A stretch of DNA of 64,000 nucleotides from Girardinichthys multiradiatus (Eukaryota; Chordata; Actinopteri; Cyprinodontiformes; Goodeidae): contig NC_061816.1 of assembly GCF_021462225.1 (NCBI RefSeq), forward strand, positions 14,099,390-14,163,389, written 5' to 3'. Position 1 is the first letter of the stretch, and every line of letters begins with the position of its first letter. Below the pieces are notes generated by a model. It had not been told where the DNA came from. It saw only the letters and a list, made by a program, of their open reading frames with translations, and searched no databases. Below are positions 28,340-40,452 of this stretch, piece by piece. Position numbers and translations under genes: made by a program.

Positions 28340-28500
28340 GCTAAACATGTAAACATGCCCCAGCATAATGATGCAAATAATTATTAATGTCATTATGATT
28401 TCTTCACACTGTGAAACAAGCCGATTTAAAGAGTTTTGCAGAGCAGCCCCTGACAATAGCCACAGAAAGCAACAGCTTTATACATTTTAATAATAGATGC
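28340..28500. promoter_or_regulatory. Candidate conserved non-coding element with octamer/homeobox motifs
   Basis: It contains ATGCAAAT (28371-28378), the POU-family octamer, fused directly to AATTATTAATG, a double homeodomain-like core, followed by complex unique sequence without an open frame. Clusters like this are typical of conserved enhancers near vertebrate developmental regulators. Conservation is not shown by this one sequence. Confidence 0.32.
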
Positions 28501-28749
28501 AATTTCAAAAAATGCTCTACACTTTATTTAATTTATCGTACTATAATAACTAGTGATACACTAAATTAATCAGGAAATTCTACTTCTCTTAATAAGCTCT
28601 GACCAGTAATCAGGAGTTCAGGTACTGAAAATTATTTTACGGACGCGTCGATACAAGAAAAACCACCATTTTGGTCTTTAAATAGACAACCTGCATCTTA
28701 TTTGACATACTTTGTTTGAATTTTTGCAAAAATCCCTAAGATGGGGTAT

Positions 28750-28890
28750 TCACACCACTTGAATTTTGTCTGAGTTACAACCCCAATCCTCAGTGTATTT
28801 TATTGGGTTCATAGACCCAAACAAAGCACTGCACATCTGGAAAATGGAAGAAATGGGATCCATGGTTTTCATATTCTGATTTTGTATTTA
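28750..28890 (+). mobile_element. Tc1 5' non-coding fragment
   Basis: Resembles the region just inside the left terminal repeat of a common fish Tc1: TGTATTTTATTGGGTTCATA followed by GACCCAAACAAAGC, then ATGGTTTTCATATTCTG. A better-kept version is at 39571. No coding part follows. Confidence 0.5.
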
Positions 28891-31744
28891 AAGATCACAA
28901 AATATTAGCCTATCAAAATTAAACACTAAAATGTTGAATGGAATAGTGTTGATTTAACTTTTTAACTAGTAAACTAAAGGCATGTTGTCTTAAAATGTTC
29001 ATCAGTATCTCAGTTGGGGTGTGTTGTCACAGATACTTACTAGTTAAACATAAGGTCATGTAAAATTGAATTTGTATCTAATTAAAGTGCTGTAAATTCC
29101 CTAACTTATTGTGTAGGGTTAGCATCATTTACAACATCTTCCAAAAATGATCACTGGTTCAGGTAATGATTGGAGAATGAAGACCACCAGACTAGATATC
29201 CAAGTGAGGAGCCTGGGGGAAAGCCTCGTTTTCTCCTGCATCCCTGAGGGCACAGTAAAAGACCCAGAGAACCACACTTTTTTGGAAGTTGGGCATTTTT
29301 TGTTACTTTATTTTAATCAAAAGAATTTGAATGGGAAATTATTTATATCTACCAGCAGCAGGACTACGAGCCTAAGAGAAGAACATCTGGTCAGCATTGC
29401 ACAATCTTCTTGTTTTACCCCAGGCTCTTATAAAATTATGAGAGACAGAATAATTCATTCAACTGCTGAATTTTTAATTAAAAAGTCTCACTCCATATGC
29501 TCCATTCCAAATACATTTCATTGCACAAAAACACCAAGTGGAAAGCAAAGGGTGTGTACTTCTATTCCAAATTGCCCAACATTTGCAGGTTTTAAACCTC
29601 AATATCTGTCTCCTATTCTTAATCAAGCCACCTATTTCTACTCACTTGTCATCCCCTTTTAGTGTTTGAACATTTTAGTTTCTTCAGTCCGATTTCCCAA
29701 TAATTTTGTCACCATACCTTTGTTTTCCAGATTTTCATTGGTGTTTATTTGTATCGCATTGTTTTATTGATTATTTTTTTTAGTATCACTTACACTTTAC
29801 ATTCAGGTAATGTGTAGTTTTTGTTTTTTGCCAAAATGCCATTTTTAAACCAAAAGGTTCAGTTCTGCTCCTCTCTTGCCAGAGCAACATTTTTACCACA
29901 TTGTTGCTGCGGCCCCTACGTGAATTTTATTCGGGGATATTAGAATAAAGGGGAGCTAAATACAAATGCAGACCAGAGTTTTCTGTTTTTTGTTTTTTTT
30001 TAAAAGGGTAAAAAATGCAGCTGTGTCTTCGCAATTTGACAATGTAGAAACACCTCAAGGGGAATTTATACTTCAACAAGTCAATGCACTTCATGCAGTT
30101 CGAATCCAGTGAGTCCTGTTGTCATCTTTATATTGAAGATTTTATTAGGGCCACAAACATTTCAAAGCTAAGATTATGAATGCAGAATCTTGTTTTAGGC
30201 TCCTTTAGACCTGCAAAATACATTTGATGACAAGTGAATTAATCTTTATGGTTACAATACGTACTGTAGCTCTTTGATGCTGAAATGAGCACGCTAATGC
30301 TGATAAGATATGCACAGCTAATGAAGAGCCTGTCTTCTTTGTTTCCCCTTCTGTCTGTGATTGTGACATCCAATCCAATGAACCCCTCCAGCACAAATAT
30401 TGTTATTTCGTCTTTAAATAAGGTAAGTAGGGAAACTGTATAGAACACAACACTGGGACAAGCACTAAATGAATAACTGTCTGGTGAGAGGTTTAGATGT
30501 TGTAGTAAATTTGGCAGGACCAGTAATTATAAAACTAGGCCATATTGCAATGGGAGATAATTAACGTTAGTATGTCCCTGGGAGGTTTTTGTAAAGTAGG
30601 GGGGGAGGCTTTGACACGGCCTATTCAATTATGTCCTTCCCTGTGGGTCCAGAAACCCAGAATATAGAATATCTAAATTAGGCACATGACAACTCTCTCG
30701 CTGTGTCAGGTAGAAAAAGTACTGGTTGGCAGAATGAACGGGAAGTTGTGGAAGCAAATCTTGTTAAAGGATTGGTGTTTTTATAAACAGATGTTACAAA
30801 TCATTTGTGGTATAAAGAAGACCTAAAACTCTTCATAATTATCCACAGACTTGCTTGTGGACATTTAAACTTCAACTTTCACAATATCAGGAAGGAAAAA
30901 GAATTTATGAAAACAGGATGAAATACATTCAGAGCTACAATAGATCAATTAATGAGATGGCAGAAATACTAAAATGACCTTATTGATTTTTGTGCAGCAC
31001 ATGTAAAACTATCTGCAATGGAGATTTCTACAATGTCACAATCATACGTCTACTTGAAAGCTGGAATGGACCTCGCCAAAATGCTGCTCATGACTTGATG
31101 GGATTTAATAGGACTGCAATTATAGAAAAAAAGATGCCGGTTGTAAACTTGAAATGCTGGCAGTATGAACATGATGGGTCAAATGGTTTCATAAATGGAT
31201 TAAAATGCAAAGTACAGAGTTTTGAGAGAAGTGGGGAGCGGATGTTAAGAAAAAAAACATATGGAGCTACTGGACTCAAGTAAGATATGATTAAGAATGC
31301 AGTCATTTCAAATATTACAAAGTAGGTTGCTAACATGCATGCCAAATTTTGGTTGAAATGATTCATTTTCCTCCAATAATCTGCAAGGGATCAGTTATGG
31401 AATGCAGGGCAATGAAAGAATAGTTTGTACATTCAGAGATTTCTTGTTTCAAAAACGAATTTTAGTTAAAGCCACAAAAAAGAAAACTTGAGTAAATACA
31501 GAAAGAAAAATCTTACATTTATTTAATAGAAAAAAGCAATCCTAACCAACCTTGAGCCATTGAGAAAAAGTAAAAACCCATTGTAAATAAACCCTTAACC
31601 TTGATTAACCACATGTTTTTGAAAGCATAGTTCAATCTCCCTAACCACACCCAGACTTAATTACTGCCAGACCTGTAGAACAGAACAAGTGTGACAACAT
31701 AAAGTAGAAGACAAAAATCAGCCAATCATGCCCCAATTTAAAGA
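28891..31744. other. Non-coding DNA, one long chance-like frame
   Basis: An ATG-started 171-codon plus-strand frame lies at 29147-29662. It has no motif that I recognise, and its amino-acid make-up is what AT-rich DNA would give, so I do not call it a gene. Nothing else is recognised. Confidence 0.4.
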
Positions 31745-32640
31745 ACTTTAAGATCATGCTCCCCTAGATCATAACAACCAACAAGATCAGTTTCCATAAC
31801 TACCCAGATAACACACAGCTCTACATTACAATGTCACCAGGTGACTTTGAACCTATTCAAGCGTCGGTAGATGCATAGAACAAATCAATACGTAGATGTG
31901 TCATAATTTTCTTCAGCTGAATAAAATCAAAATTGAAGTACTTATTTTTGGACCAAAGGAGGAAGAATCATGAGTCAGCACACAGCTTCAGTTACTACAG
32001 CTAGAAACCACAAGCCTGAAATCTGAGCTTAATGATGGATTCAGACCTGAACCTCCAGAGGCACAAGAGAACAATCACCAAGTCAGCCTTCTATCACCTG
32101 AAGAACATTTCCAGGATTAAAGGACTAATATTGCAGCATAATCTTGAAAAGCTCCACCATGTGTTTATTGTTAGTCAAACGGATTACTGCAACAGTGTCT
32201 TGACAGGTCTGCCAAAATGTTGATCTGACAGCTGCAGCTGATCCAGAAATCTGCTGCCCGCATCCTCAACAAAAACAACAGAAAGCAGAGGACATCAACC
32301 CAGTCCTAAAGTCCTTACCCTGGCTCCCTGTGTCTCAGAATAGACTTTAAAATAAGTGTTAGGTTATAAGTCACTGAATAGCATAGAACCAAAATACATT
32401 AAAGATTTTTTGTTGTATCAACCTTCCAGACCATTCATGTCTTTCAGGTTCAAGGCTACTCAGTATCCTCAGAATCAGAACCGAACATGGAGAAGCAACA
32501 TTCAGGTCTTATGCTCCACTAATCTGGAGCAAACATCCAGAAAACAAACCAAACTTTAATAGTTTTCTTATTTTTCAGTATTTAAAGTCTTGTCGCTAAA
32601 ACGTGCTATACAAATATACGCTTTACCTTTAATAATAACA
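31745..32640 (+). mobile_element. L2-type LINE relic, 3' part
   Basis: The plus strand gives the late part of an L2 reverse transcriptase: a decayed active-site box (NYPDNTQLYITMSPGDFEPIQ at 31790-31860; YADDT is expected), MDSDLNLQRHKRTITKSAFYHLKNISRIKGL (32035-32130), then a QTDYCNSVLTGLPK box (32175). It closes with an L2-like 3' end, AACGTGCTATACAAATATACG, near 32600. Several frameshifts and loss of the YADD Asp make it inactive. It resembles the minus-strand copy at 49.5-50.9 kb. Confidence 0.78.
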
Positions 32641-33794
32641 GGTCATCCCTTAAAGGATGGCATATGGGAATGTATATAAATCTGCACTAAACATGAGAAG
32701 AATAAGCAACAATATTAGATTAATCTTAATCAAATTGTTCTAAAAAGGTTACAGCCCATGTGCAAAATGCATACCTTTGAGATATGTTTCCATCCATATT
32801 TAAAGGAAAGCTTGATAATGTACTTCCCCTTCTTCCTTTGCAATAGAATTTGCTCTTCGTCCATCCAGAATACATTGCAGACAATGATTAGCACAGTGAA
32901 TAACATCAGAACATGCCAAGGGGACATTTTTGTTTCCCTCATTACATTTTCAAATCCCTGTAACTTTATAAAATTGAACCTCCGGTCTTTCACACTTTAT
33001 GGCGTTTTCTACAATGACTTTCTTCAACATCTCTTAAGGAACATAAGTTGTGTGGTACATATTAAAAGAATTATAACCATTTTTATTTAGAATAGCCGAG
33101 GAGTCTTTGTTACTCGGATAGAATCTATGTATTAAGTTTCACTTTTTTCAGCTGTTGCGACAAAGGCATAGTCACCATGGCAACCCAGTTGGAGAGCAAA
33201 CAACTCAAAAGGAGACAGACCGACACAGTTATCAAAATGAAGCTGGCCCGATCTTGTTCTCTGATTAAATGTTTAATAATTCTAAACACAGAATCTTTAA
33301 ATGGATTTTAATTGTGTAAGATAATATCTGTTTGATTAAAACCAATCTGCCAAAGAAACAAAAGTCCTGAAAACATAGCAATTTGAATTTCACAGTTTAA
33401 TGAACACTTTTATAAAATGACTGGCTGGATGCTTTTAACATTACCAGAGTAAAATAATTAATTTCACAGAGCTTCAGAAAATCAGCTAGCAACATCTGGA
33501 TTATAAAGAAATATGCTGCTAAACATGGTAAGATCTGCATTTTATAGTCTGCAACTGGACAGGATGCTCCTCCAGCAGATCTTGGACTGTAACATAGCGC
33601 TAAATGCGTGGGTCCTGTACTGGCTTGATGCCTGTATTGCTCTGCGTTATTTGATGTTTCGGCTTTGCAGATATAGTTTCACAGTTTCACGCTCACAAAA
33701 GGCCAACACTGATGAACAGTTAAATAATGAGTAGCAGAGTAGGACTTTGAGGTCTCAGAAAGTAAAACCACCAGGTGGACATCTTACAAATAGA
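32641..33794. other. Non-coding DNA, no gene seen
   Basis: Overlapping open frames on both strands at 32730-33090 are AT-rich and unfamiliar. Nothing else is recognised. Confidence 0.5.
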
Positions 33795-34172
33795 GATGCA
33801 TTTCAATAAAATAGAATATCATTAAAAAGACATTTTACTTCATTACTTCAGCAATTGTGACACAAGTGATATAAGTGACTACAGAGTGACATCTTTCAAG
33901 AGATAATTTGATCATTTCAAAATTATCATGTCACCCCCAAAGTTAATTTTCTCAAAAAAACTAAAAACCAAATCATGTTTAATACTGAAATGTTATGTTA
34001 TGGCCGGGAGAATCGTGAGTAAGAGGTTAAGCTACAGAATACTATCCTTGTTTATCAAGTGGAGTGGAGAAAAAACTCAAGTTGCTTAAGATCCAGTGTG
34101 AACATAATCAGTAATGATTTAGGGAGCCACATTATCTGCTGGCAACCTGGGCTTCCATAACACTGCACTAGA
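33795..34172 (+). mobile_element. Collapsed Tc1 relic
   Basis: The left part (33795-33900) resembles a terminal repeat (ATTTCAATAAAATAGAATATC). 34055-34140 matches the middle of the transposase gene of the 35-kb-like families (CAAGTTGCTTAAGATCCAG; GATTTAGGGAGCC), and at 34141 it jumps to the C-terminal CAACCTGGGCTTCCATAAC segment. Most of the gene is deleted. Confidence 0.6.
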
Positions 34173-34989
34173 ACCACAGTCTAATCCTTACCATGTCACT
34201 CATTGATGGATGGATTAAATCTGGAAATACCAATATTTCCCCTTACTCATTCCCCCCCCCCCCATAATTCTTCAGACCAGGAAAATGCAGATGTAATATT
34301 CCATACTTTTCCAGACTCTAAGAACTCTGCTGTAGAGTGTGAGATGGAGCCCTTTGCTTTTTGCTGTAGGTCAGTGACTCGATGCATTCTGCTGGATTAG
34401 ATAGAAAATGTTTTAACCAATTTGAAAAAGAAACTGAACTAGTATGCATTGTTTGGATGGGTATGGAATTGACTTGGAATCCATTTGTATGATTAGATTG
34501 AACTGACTTGAAATTACATTTGTTGTGAATTGACGCTATATAAATAAACTGAATTGAATTTTGTTATTTCTCTGAGCATTGCATGCTCCAAACTTGGAAT
34601 GGGTTAGCTGGGACACTCACTTAAGATAATATTGGTAGTTGTCATAAATGTTTTACAGTTATGATTAATATTTCTCAGCATAGACTGATCGACTTAACAA
34701 ACACTCCCAGATTGATGGCCAGCAACATCTTTTTCTTTTTAAGTCATTGCTGATGTCTTTTCAACCCTGAATTGTTATGAAGAAAATTTGTGTTTTTAAA
34801 CACCTGAAAAATTAAAAAAAGAAGGATAGCAGTACAATTGCCTTTAAACATAATTTTCATCACTTTTCCGACTCCTATTATAGATCCCTCCCCTCTGGCA
34901 ATTTTGGGGATATTGACTTTTTTTTTAATTACTGAAAATAATCAATGTGTAACATAATTAGCATTTCCATAAGTCCAAAGTAGGTTATA
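34173..34989. other. Non-coding DNA with C12 run and LINE-tail repeat
   Basis: A run of 12 C lies at 34252-34263. 34500-34562 is a fish retroposon 3' tail, TGTTGTGAATTGACGCTATA followed by AATAAACTGAATTGAATT. The remainder is unremarkable. Confidence 0.55.
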
Positions 34990-35262
34990 CAGGTCCTTCT
35001 CAAAAAATTAGCATATTGTGATAAAGTTCATTATTTTCCATAATGTCATGATGAAAATTTAACATTCATATATTTTAGATTCATTGCACACTAACTGAAA
35101 TATTTCAGGTCTTTTATTGTCTTAATACGGATGATTTTGGCATACAGCTCATGAAAACCCAAAATTCCTATCTCACAAAATTAGCATATCATTAAAAGGG
35201 TCTCTAAACGAGCTATGAACCTAATCATTTGAATCAACGAGTTAACTCTAAACACCTGCAAA
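34990..35262 (+). repeat. Left terminal inverted repeat of the 35-kb Tc1
   Basis: Inverted match to 36422-36690 with few differences. It contains AATTAGCATAT motifs near 35007-35017 (outer) and 35180-35190 (inner), the likely transposase-binding sites by analogy with related elements. Confidence 0.9.
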
Positions 35263-35317
35263 AGATTCCTGAGGCCTTTAAAACTCCCAGCCTGGTTCAT
35301 CACTCAAAACCCCAATC

Positions 35318-36322
35318 ATGGGTAAGACTGCCGACCTGACTGCTGTCCAGAAGGCCACTATTGACACCCTCAAGCCAGAGGGTAAGACACAGAAAGAAAT
35401 TTCTGAACAAATAGGCTGTTCCCAGAGTGCTGTATCAAGGCACCTCAGTGGGAAGTCAGTGGGAAGGAAAAAGTGTGGCAGAAAACGCTGCACAACGAGA
35501 AGAGGTGACCGGACCCTGAGGAAGATTGTGGAGAAGGGCCGATTCCAGACCTTGGGGGACCTGCGGAAGCAGTGGACTGAGTCTGGAGTAGAAACATCCA
35601 GAGCCACCGTGCACAGGCGTGTGCAGGAAATGGGCTACAGGTGCCGCATTCCCCAGGTCAAGCCACTTTTGAACCAGAAACAGCGGCAGAAGCGCCTGAC
35701 CTGGGCTACAGAGAAGCAGCACTGGACTGTTGCTCAGTGGTCCAAAGTACTTTTTTCAGATGAAAGTGAATTCTGCATGTCATTCGGAAATCAAGGTGCC
35801 AGAGTCTGGAGGACGACTGGGGAGAAGGAAATGCCAAAATGCCAGAAGTCCAGTGTCAAGTACCCACAGTCAGTGATGGTCTGGGGTGCCGTGTCAGCTG
35901 CTGGTGTTGGTCCACTGTGTTTTATCAAGGGCAGGGTCAATGCAGCTAGCTATCAGGAGATTTTGGAGCACTTCATGCTTCCATCTGCTGAAAAGCTTTA
36001 TGGAGATGAAGATTTCATTTTTCAGCACGACCTGGCACCTGCTCACAGTGCCAAAACCACTGGTAAATGGTTTACTGACCATGGTATCACTGTGCTCAAT
36101 TGGCCTGCCAACTCTCCTGACCTGAACCCCATAGAGAATCTGTGGGATATTGTGAAGAGAACGTTGAGAGACTCAAGACCCAACACTCTGGATGAGCTAA
36201 AGGCCGCTATCGAAGCATCCTGGGCCTCCATAAGACCTCAGCAGTGCCACAGGCTGATTGCCTCCATGCCACGCCGCATTGAAGCAGTCATTTCTGCAAA
36301 AGGATTCCCGACCAAGTATTGA
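35318..36322 (+). CDS. Tc1/mariner transposase, intact, DD34E
   Basis: The enzyme binds the element's terminal repeats, excises it and inserts it at a TA site, acting in the nucleus. The frame is 334 codons with no interruption, the usual length for Tc1 transposases. ATG 35318 is the first Met of the frame and gives the conserved start MGKTADLTAVQKATI. Residues 9-45 form a first helix-turn-helix (QKEISEQIGCSQSAVSRHLSG), followed by a basic linker GRKKCGRKRCTTRRGDR at 49-65, which is also the likely nuclear signal, and a second helical DNA-binding region at about 66-108. The catalytic triad is present: Asp148 (LFSDES), Asp238 (FQHDLAPAHS) and Glu273 (SPDLNPIENLW), with 34 residues between the last two. 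It ends in the usual AKGFPTKY. No key residue is missing, so the protein could be active; expression is unknown. It is single-exon, as is normal for the family. Confidence 0.96.
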   Translation: MGKTADLTAVQKATIDTLKPEGKTQKEISEQIGCSQSAVSRHLSGKSVGRKKCGRKRCTTRRGDRTLRKIVEKGRFQTLGDLRKQWTESGVETSRATVHRRVQEMGYRCRIPQVKPLLNQKQRQKRLTWATEKQHWTVAQWSKVLFSDESEFCMSFGNQGARVWRTTGEKEMPKCQKSSVKYPQSVMVWGAVSAAGVGPLCFIKGRVNAASYQEILEHFMLPSAEKLYGDEDFIFQHDLAPAHSAKTTGKWFTDHGITVLNWPANSPDLNPIENLWDIVKRTLRDSRPNTLDELKAAIEASWASIRPQQCHRLIASMPRRIEAVISAKGFPTKY

Positions 36323-36421
36323 GTGCATAACTGTACATGATTATTTGAAAGTTGATGTTTTTTGTATTAAAAACACTTTTCTTTTATTGGTCGGATGAAA
36401 TATGCTAATTTTTAACCTCTG

Positions 36422-36690
36422 CAGGTGTTTAGAGTTAACTCGTTCATTCAGATGATTAGGTTCATAGCTCGTTTAGAGACCCTTTTAATTATATGCTAAT
36501 TTTGTGAGATAGGAATTTTGGGTTTTCATGAGCTGTATGCCAAAATTATCCGTATTAAGACAATAAAAGACCTGAAATATTTCAGTTAGTGTGCAATGAA
36601 TCTAAAATATATGAATGTTAAATTTTCATCATTACATTATGGAAAATAATGAACTTTATCACAATATGCTAATTTTTTGAGAAGGACCTG
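36422..36690 (-). repeat. Right terminal inverted repeat of the 35-kb Tc1
   Basis: Inverted copy of 34990-35262. A second ATATGCTAAT motif at 36400-36409, just inside, repeats the one at 36491-36500. This spacing matters because the sister copy has lost exactly the stretch between them. Confidence 0.9.
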
Positions 36691-36929
36691 TATCTTTCAG
36701 TCATGTTCAATGCAACAAGAGTTTGTCATAAAACATTTTTTAAAAATCGATTTTTAACAGTACGGCCTGAAATGCAATTATGGCACCCAAAAACCGGCTC
36801 ACACTTTTATGCTCCAAATCCAATGTTGTGTCTGCAAATTAATGCTGAGTTTTCTGGGAACGCAATATCTGTCTGTCACAATGTTATCCACCGAGTCGAA
36901 CTGTCAGCCCCCTAAATGAGGAATAATGT

Positions 36930-37140
36930 ACCCCGTTTCCCAGAAATTCTGCACTGTCCTGGCCGATGCCGCAGCCAACTCCTCTGTTGTTTCTGGATAA
37001 TTTAGAGCTCCCCTTAGATCTGTCAGTGCAAATTATGAGCTCGGCTCTTGTCTCCACCAGCTAATGATGTGGCGGTAGATGTTCATTTATAGCAGCTTGC
37101 TCAAAGAAGCTGGACAGCGACACATCAAGGGGATAAAGCT
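36930..37140. promoter_or_regulatory. Candidate conserved non-coding element (speculative)
   Basis: Complex, higher-GC, repeat-free sequence with CACCAGCTAATGATGTGGCG near 37055 and no long open frame. Such texture stands out from the AT-rich surroundings and is the only support. Confidence 0.22.
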
Positions 37141-38559
37141 GATTTATATTCTTTATAATCAGATGTGCTAAATTTGTTTCAAACAACCCTGCAGTTTAAA
37201 AAGAAGAAGTTTGAGCATCAAACATGGCGATGAGCAGTCAAGAGGTGCTACTTTGCACTGAAGTTATAGGGATGCATATTTTCTGCGGGGGTATGACTTT
37301 TTATTTAGGCCATTCATCTTGCTGCTTAACCATTAGTTATTCCATATCCCCAACTTCAATTAATCTCCAAGCAGGAGAGATTAATACTTGTGGAAGGCAA
37401 CCATGATGCACATTTAAATTAAGCAAAATATACCATGACCTCAAACTTCATGTCATTTACTGGAATTTTAAGTGACCTAATACAATACAAATGCCAACAT
37501 CACTTTCAAATTTTAATTTGAAAAAATAATTAAAAACCTTGCCATAAAATACAAAAGACATTGATTAAAGTTTGTGGTTAAAACATGACAAAATGTGAAA
37601 AGATTTATGAAGGTTTAATTGGACACTTTCTACACCCATCAGGATGTGCAGAAAAGCAGCCTGTGTTAACCAAATCGTTGCTTTGTGTCCTTAAAGTCTC
37701 TCTTTTCAGGATCTATACATCTTTATCCTTTAAAATGATGAAGGCTTAATGTGCATGCCTATGGTGCACATTCACCACTCGCAATAAAGAGAGCAGTGTT
37801 GATACAGTGGCAGCATTTAGGGTTATTTTTCTACCCACAGATAAAGGCAAATTTTCTGCTCCAGATCTGGCCGAAAAATGATATGAAGCTTATTTCAGTG
37901 TAAAGCTTACAGCATCATCACATTACTCTACTGATTGGGTCTTCTATTCATCACCAGCAGGGCAGCCAGCAGTTTTCATCCCCAGACATCTCCCAGATGG
38001 AGTGTCAATCCTCATCCGAGGACCCAGCTGAACTCCGGTATCATATTACATTTTTTTTAGGATTTATTTTACAAATGTCAAGGGACCACTGGGAGTAAAT
38101 GCCACTCTTGTGATCAAGAAGTTACCCTCCTTCTCATGTCTGCTTCTTTTGTGGATTGCAACTGACAAATCCTTAACTTGTCATTGCTAGCATCAGCTTA
38201 GCAACCCTTCATGCCACTTCAAAAGTGCCTATGTTATTGAAGTATGCGCGCAACAGCATCTCGGCTATTGAGTTGGTTTATCCCGAAGTCGTATGCTGTC
38301 ATGTCTGCGATGTAGCGTTGTTTAAATTAGCTAATGTCATTGATTATGACGAGGTAAAGAGTGAGTTTAGGAGGGAATGCAGTTTTTTTGTGATGTTTTT
38401 AACCTCTTTAACATGGCATAGTGTTTGATGCTTTTACTTTAGGGTTCCTATGCAGTCTGGAAAAGTAGGGAATCTGGTTTAATTATTTTTCAGGTCGAGA
38501 TAAGCATAGAAAGAAAATAGGCTTTGAAAAAAAATGTGAAGTTTCACACTGTAACCCCT

Positions 38560-38780
38560 ATCCATACTTCCATTCTTCCCATTTTAATTCCCTCTCCCTT
38601 CCCTTTGTCCTTTTGTTCACCTTTCCTTTGTCCTTTCTTCTGCCCTCTTTCATCCTGCCTCCCTCCCTCCCTCCCTCCCTCAAATGTTGTCCTCCCTCCA
38701 CAATTTGCTCATTCCCTCCCTTGCTACTGTATCCTTTCTTTTCTGCTCCCTTCCTCCCGTTGTCCTTTTTTTCCCCCAAG
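38560..38780. repeat. Polypyrimidine tract with (CCCT)n core
   Basis: About 220 bp of nearly pure C/T on the plus strand, including five tandem CCCT units near 38660-38680. Long purine/pyrimidine strand asymmetry of this kind can form triplex DNA. The open frames read through it are not genes. Confidence 0.85.
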
Positions 38781-39570
38781 TTTTAAAATTCAAGGAAAAT
38801 GTTCATGTATTGCGTTGTCCTGCAGTTGCTCGATATATCAAGTTGGAAAAGTGAATGATGAATAATGTGGGCAGGCCTCCAAGCATCATCATCCAGAGTT
38901 TCTGTGTGTTCTGCAGAAGGATCTTGGGGGAGTGACTGTGGCTGCCTTCCCCTCTTCTGACAGCTAATGTGGGCTGTGTTCCTCTCCGCTTTGGGCACGG
39001 TGACACACATTGACATTTTTTCTTTTTTTTTTTTAACCAGACTTGTACATCTGCATGGATACACACCGAGGGGAATGACGGCAGAGTAAGACAGCTCATG
39101 GAGTCACAAAAGTGGCATGCTAAGTCCTTGGCTCACTCTGTTTCACCTCAGGAATCTGCCCCAAGAGGACTCCGGTGACACACTACTCAATATGGATAAT
39201 ATATGAGCAGCTATGTGGTCATGGCAAATGAGTACATTAAGTTTCTGTCAGCACATCAGAGCAATGTCTGTAATAAGCATGCAAGTAAAAATGTATTCCA
39301 ACCATGTATGTAACAAAGTATTGATCGTATCTGAAGTATCCTGGTAGCGTTTAGCCATCTATAGCTATTAATAACTGCGGTGTATTCATTTTCCTCAAAC
39401 CTAGAGCAGTTCATGTTTTAAGAAAGTAAATCATTTCAATTTGTTACAACCTGAACATTTTCAGGTCGACTAGTACTGTACCTTTTTCACTGTTCATTTA
39501 ACACTTCAGATAACATTACGTGCCTTGCAAAGCTGACTTGTACTGTTAGTTTACTGTATGTATAAAAATA

Positions 39571-39775
39571 TTTTATTACGATTTACTTTGATCGACCAAC
39601 ACAATTTAGTGCATAATAATGAAGTAGATGGAAATGATACTCTAGCACATGAATATCTGAATATCTAAGCCATTCCCATAGAATCTCAAAAGCGTAATCA
39701 CCCCCCTTTACTCTGATGAACCCAACTAAAATTCAATGCAGTTAGTAAATACCCTGCGTGTGACTTACACCGTTA
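39571..39775 (+). mobile_element. Tc1 5' non-coding fragment
   Basis: Recognisable left internal region of the Tc1 family whose other pieces lie at 23713, 55108 and 63119: ATCGACCAACACAATTTAGT, then GTAATCACCCCCCTTTACTC, then CAACTAAAATTCAATGCAG. The coding part is absent. Confidence 0.6.
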
Positions 39776-40452
39776 ATAAAGTTAACAGTGTGATGGCATT
39801 GCTATGCTTTGTTAAGGGGGCTGTTAAAGGATATTATGTTTACTCCCTGAACCTTTTTTATGAATTTTAAACAGAACAAGGTTGTCACTAACCAAAAATG
39901 ACGTTCATTACATTGCAAAACCCTTTCTCTTTACCCAAACTATTTGTTTCTCTGAGTATGGACACACATATGAAGGTATGAGAGTCAGGCAAAACCACAT
40001 GCTCAGACCTGCTCAACTCCTTATGTATGTTGTGTTTATTTAACAGAAAACAGTTCAATAATTCCATGCACTTAAAGCCATGTATGTGACATTCATTCTG
40101 TACAATCCAACTGAAAGGTAAACCAATCTCTTTGTAACACCATGGCACAGGGCAGACAGTGATATAAACACTACATGTTTCTCAAAATTGTTTTAAGACA
40201 AGGTAGAAACTGGCTCAGAGAAGTTCCCAAGAGGTCGAGAGCAACACTGGGGGAACTGCTGTTCTGAACATAGCAATAGTCTCATATTTTTACTTGTGTA
40301 AAAATTCATCCAAAGTAAACATTTAGACCAAGCCACATCCTCCCCAAACTTTTGGGCAAACCCAAGGAAACCAAATTTCCCAAAGATCACACCACACTCC
40401 TTCCAAAAAAAAAAAAAAACATTTAATTATTTTATTATACAATTTAGAGTGA
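39776..40452. other. Non-coding DNA, no gene seen
   Basis: Nothing is recognised. A poly(A) run of 14 lies at about 40407-40420, just before the SINE fragment. Confidence 0.5.

Larger units (their letters stand above)
34990..36690 (+). mobile_element. Full-length Tc1/mariner element (DD34E), apparently intact
   Basis: This 1,701-bp element is flanked by TA on both sides (34988-34989, 36691-36692), the expected target duplication. Its terminal inverted repeats are about 270 bp long (34990-35262 and 36422-36690), beginning CAGGTCCTTCTCAAAAAATT, and nearly identical to each other. An AAATTAGCATAT motif recurs inside the ends, as in the inverted-repeat/direct-repeat class of Tc1 elements where transposase binds both copies. 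It holds one uninterrupted gene and has a close relative in opposite orientation at 40991-42587. The near-perfect ends suggest recent insertion. Confidence 0.95.
36693..39570. other. Mostly unique non-coding DNA
   Basis: No transposon or coding sequence is recognised. A possible conserved element (36930-37140) and a polypyrimidine tract (38560-38780) are listed separately. A short T-run lies at 39019-39034. Confidence 0.5.

Noticed and set aside
29147..29662. 171-codon ORF as a host gene
   Set aside because: No recognisable motif, AT-driven composition, and no splice or promoter context.
35278..36231. Minus-strand and frame-shifted open frames across the intact Tc1 transposase
   Set aside because: Shadows of the real gene, as the same shadows appear over its sister copy at 41.3-42.3 kb.
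38524..39099. Lys/Glu/Gly-rich and Pro/Ser-rich ORFs around 38.6-39.1 kb
   Set aside because: They come from the polypyrimidine tract read in different frames.
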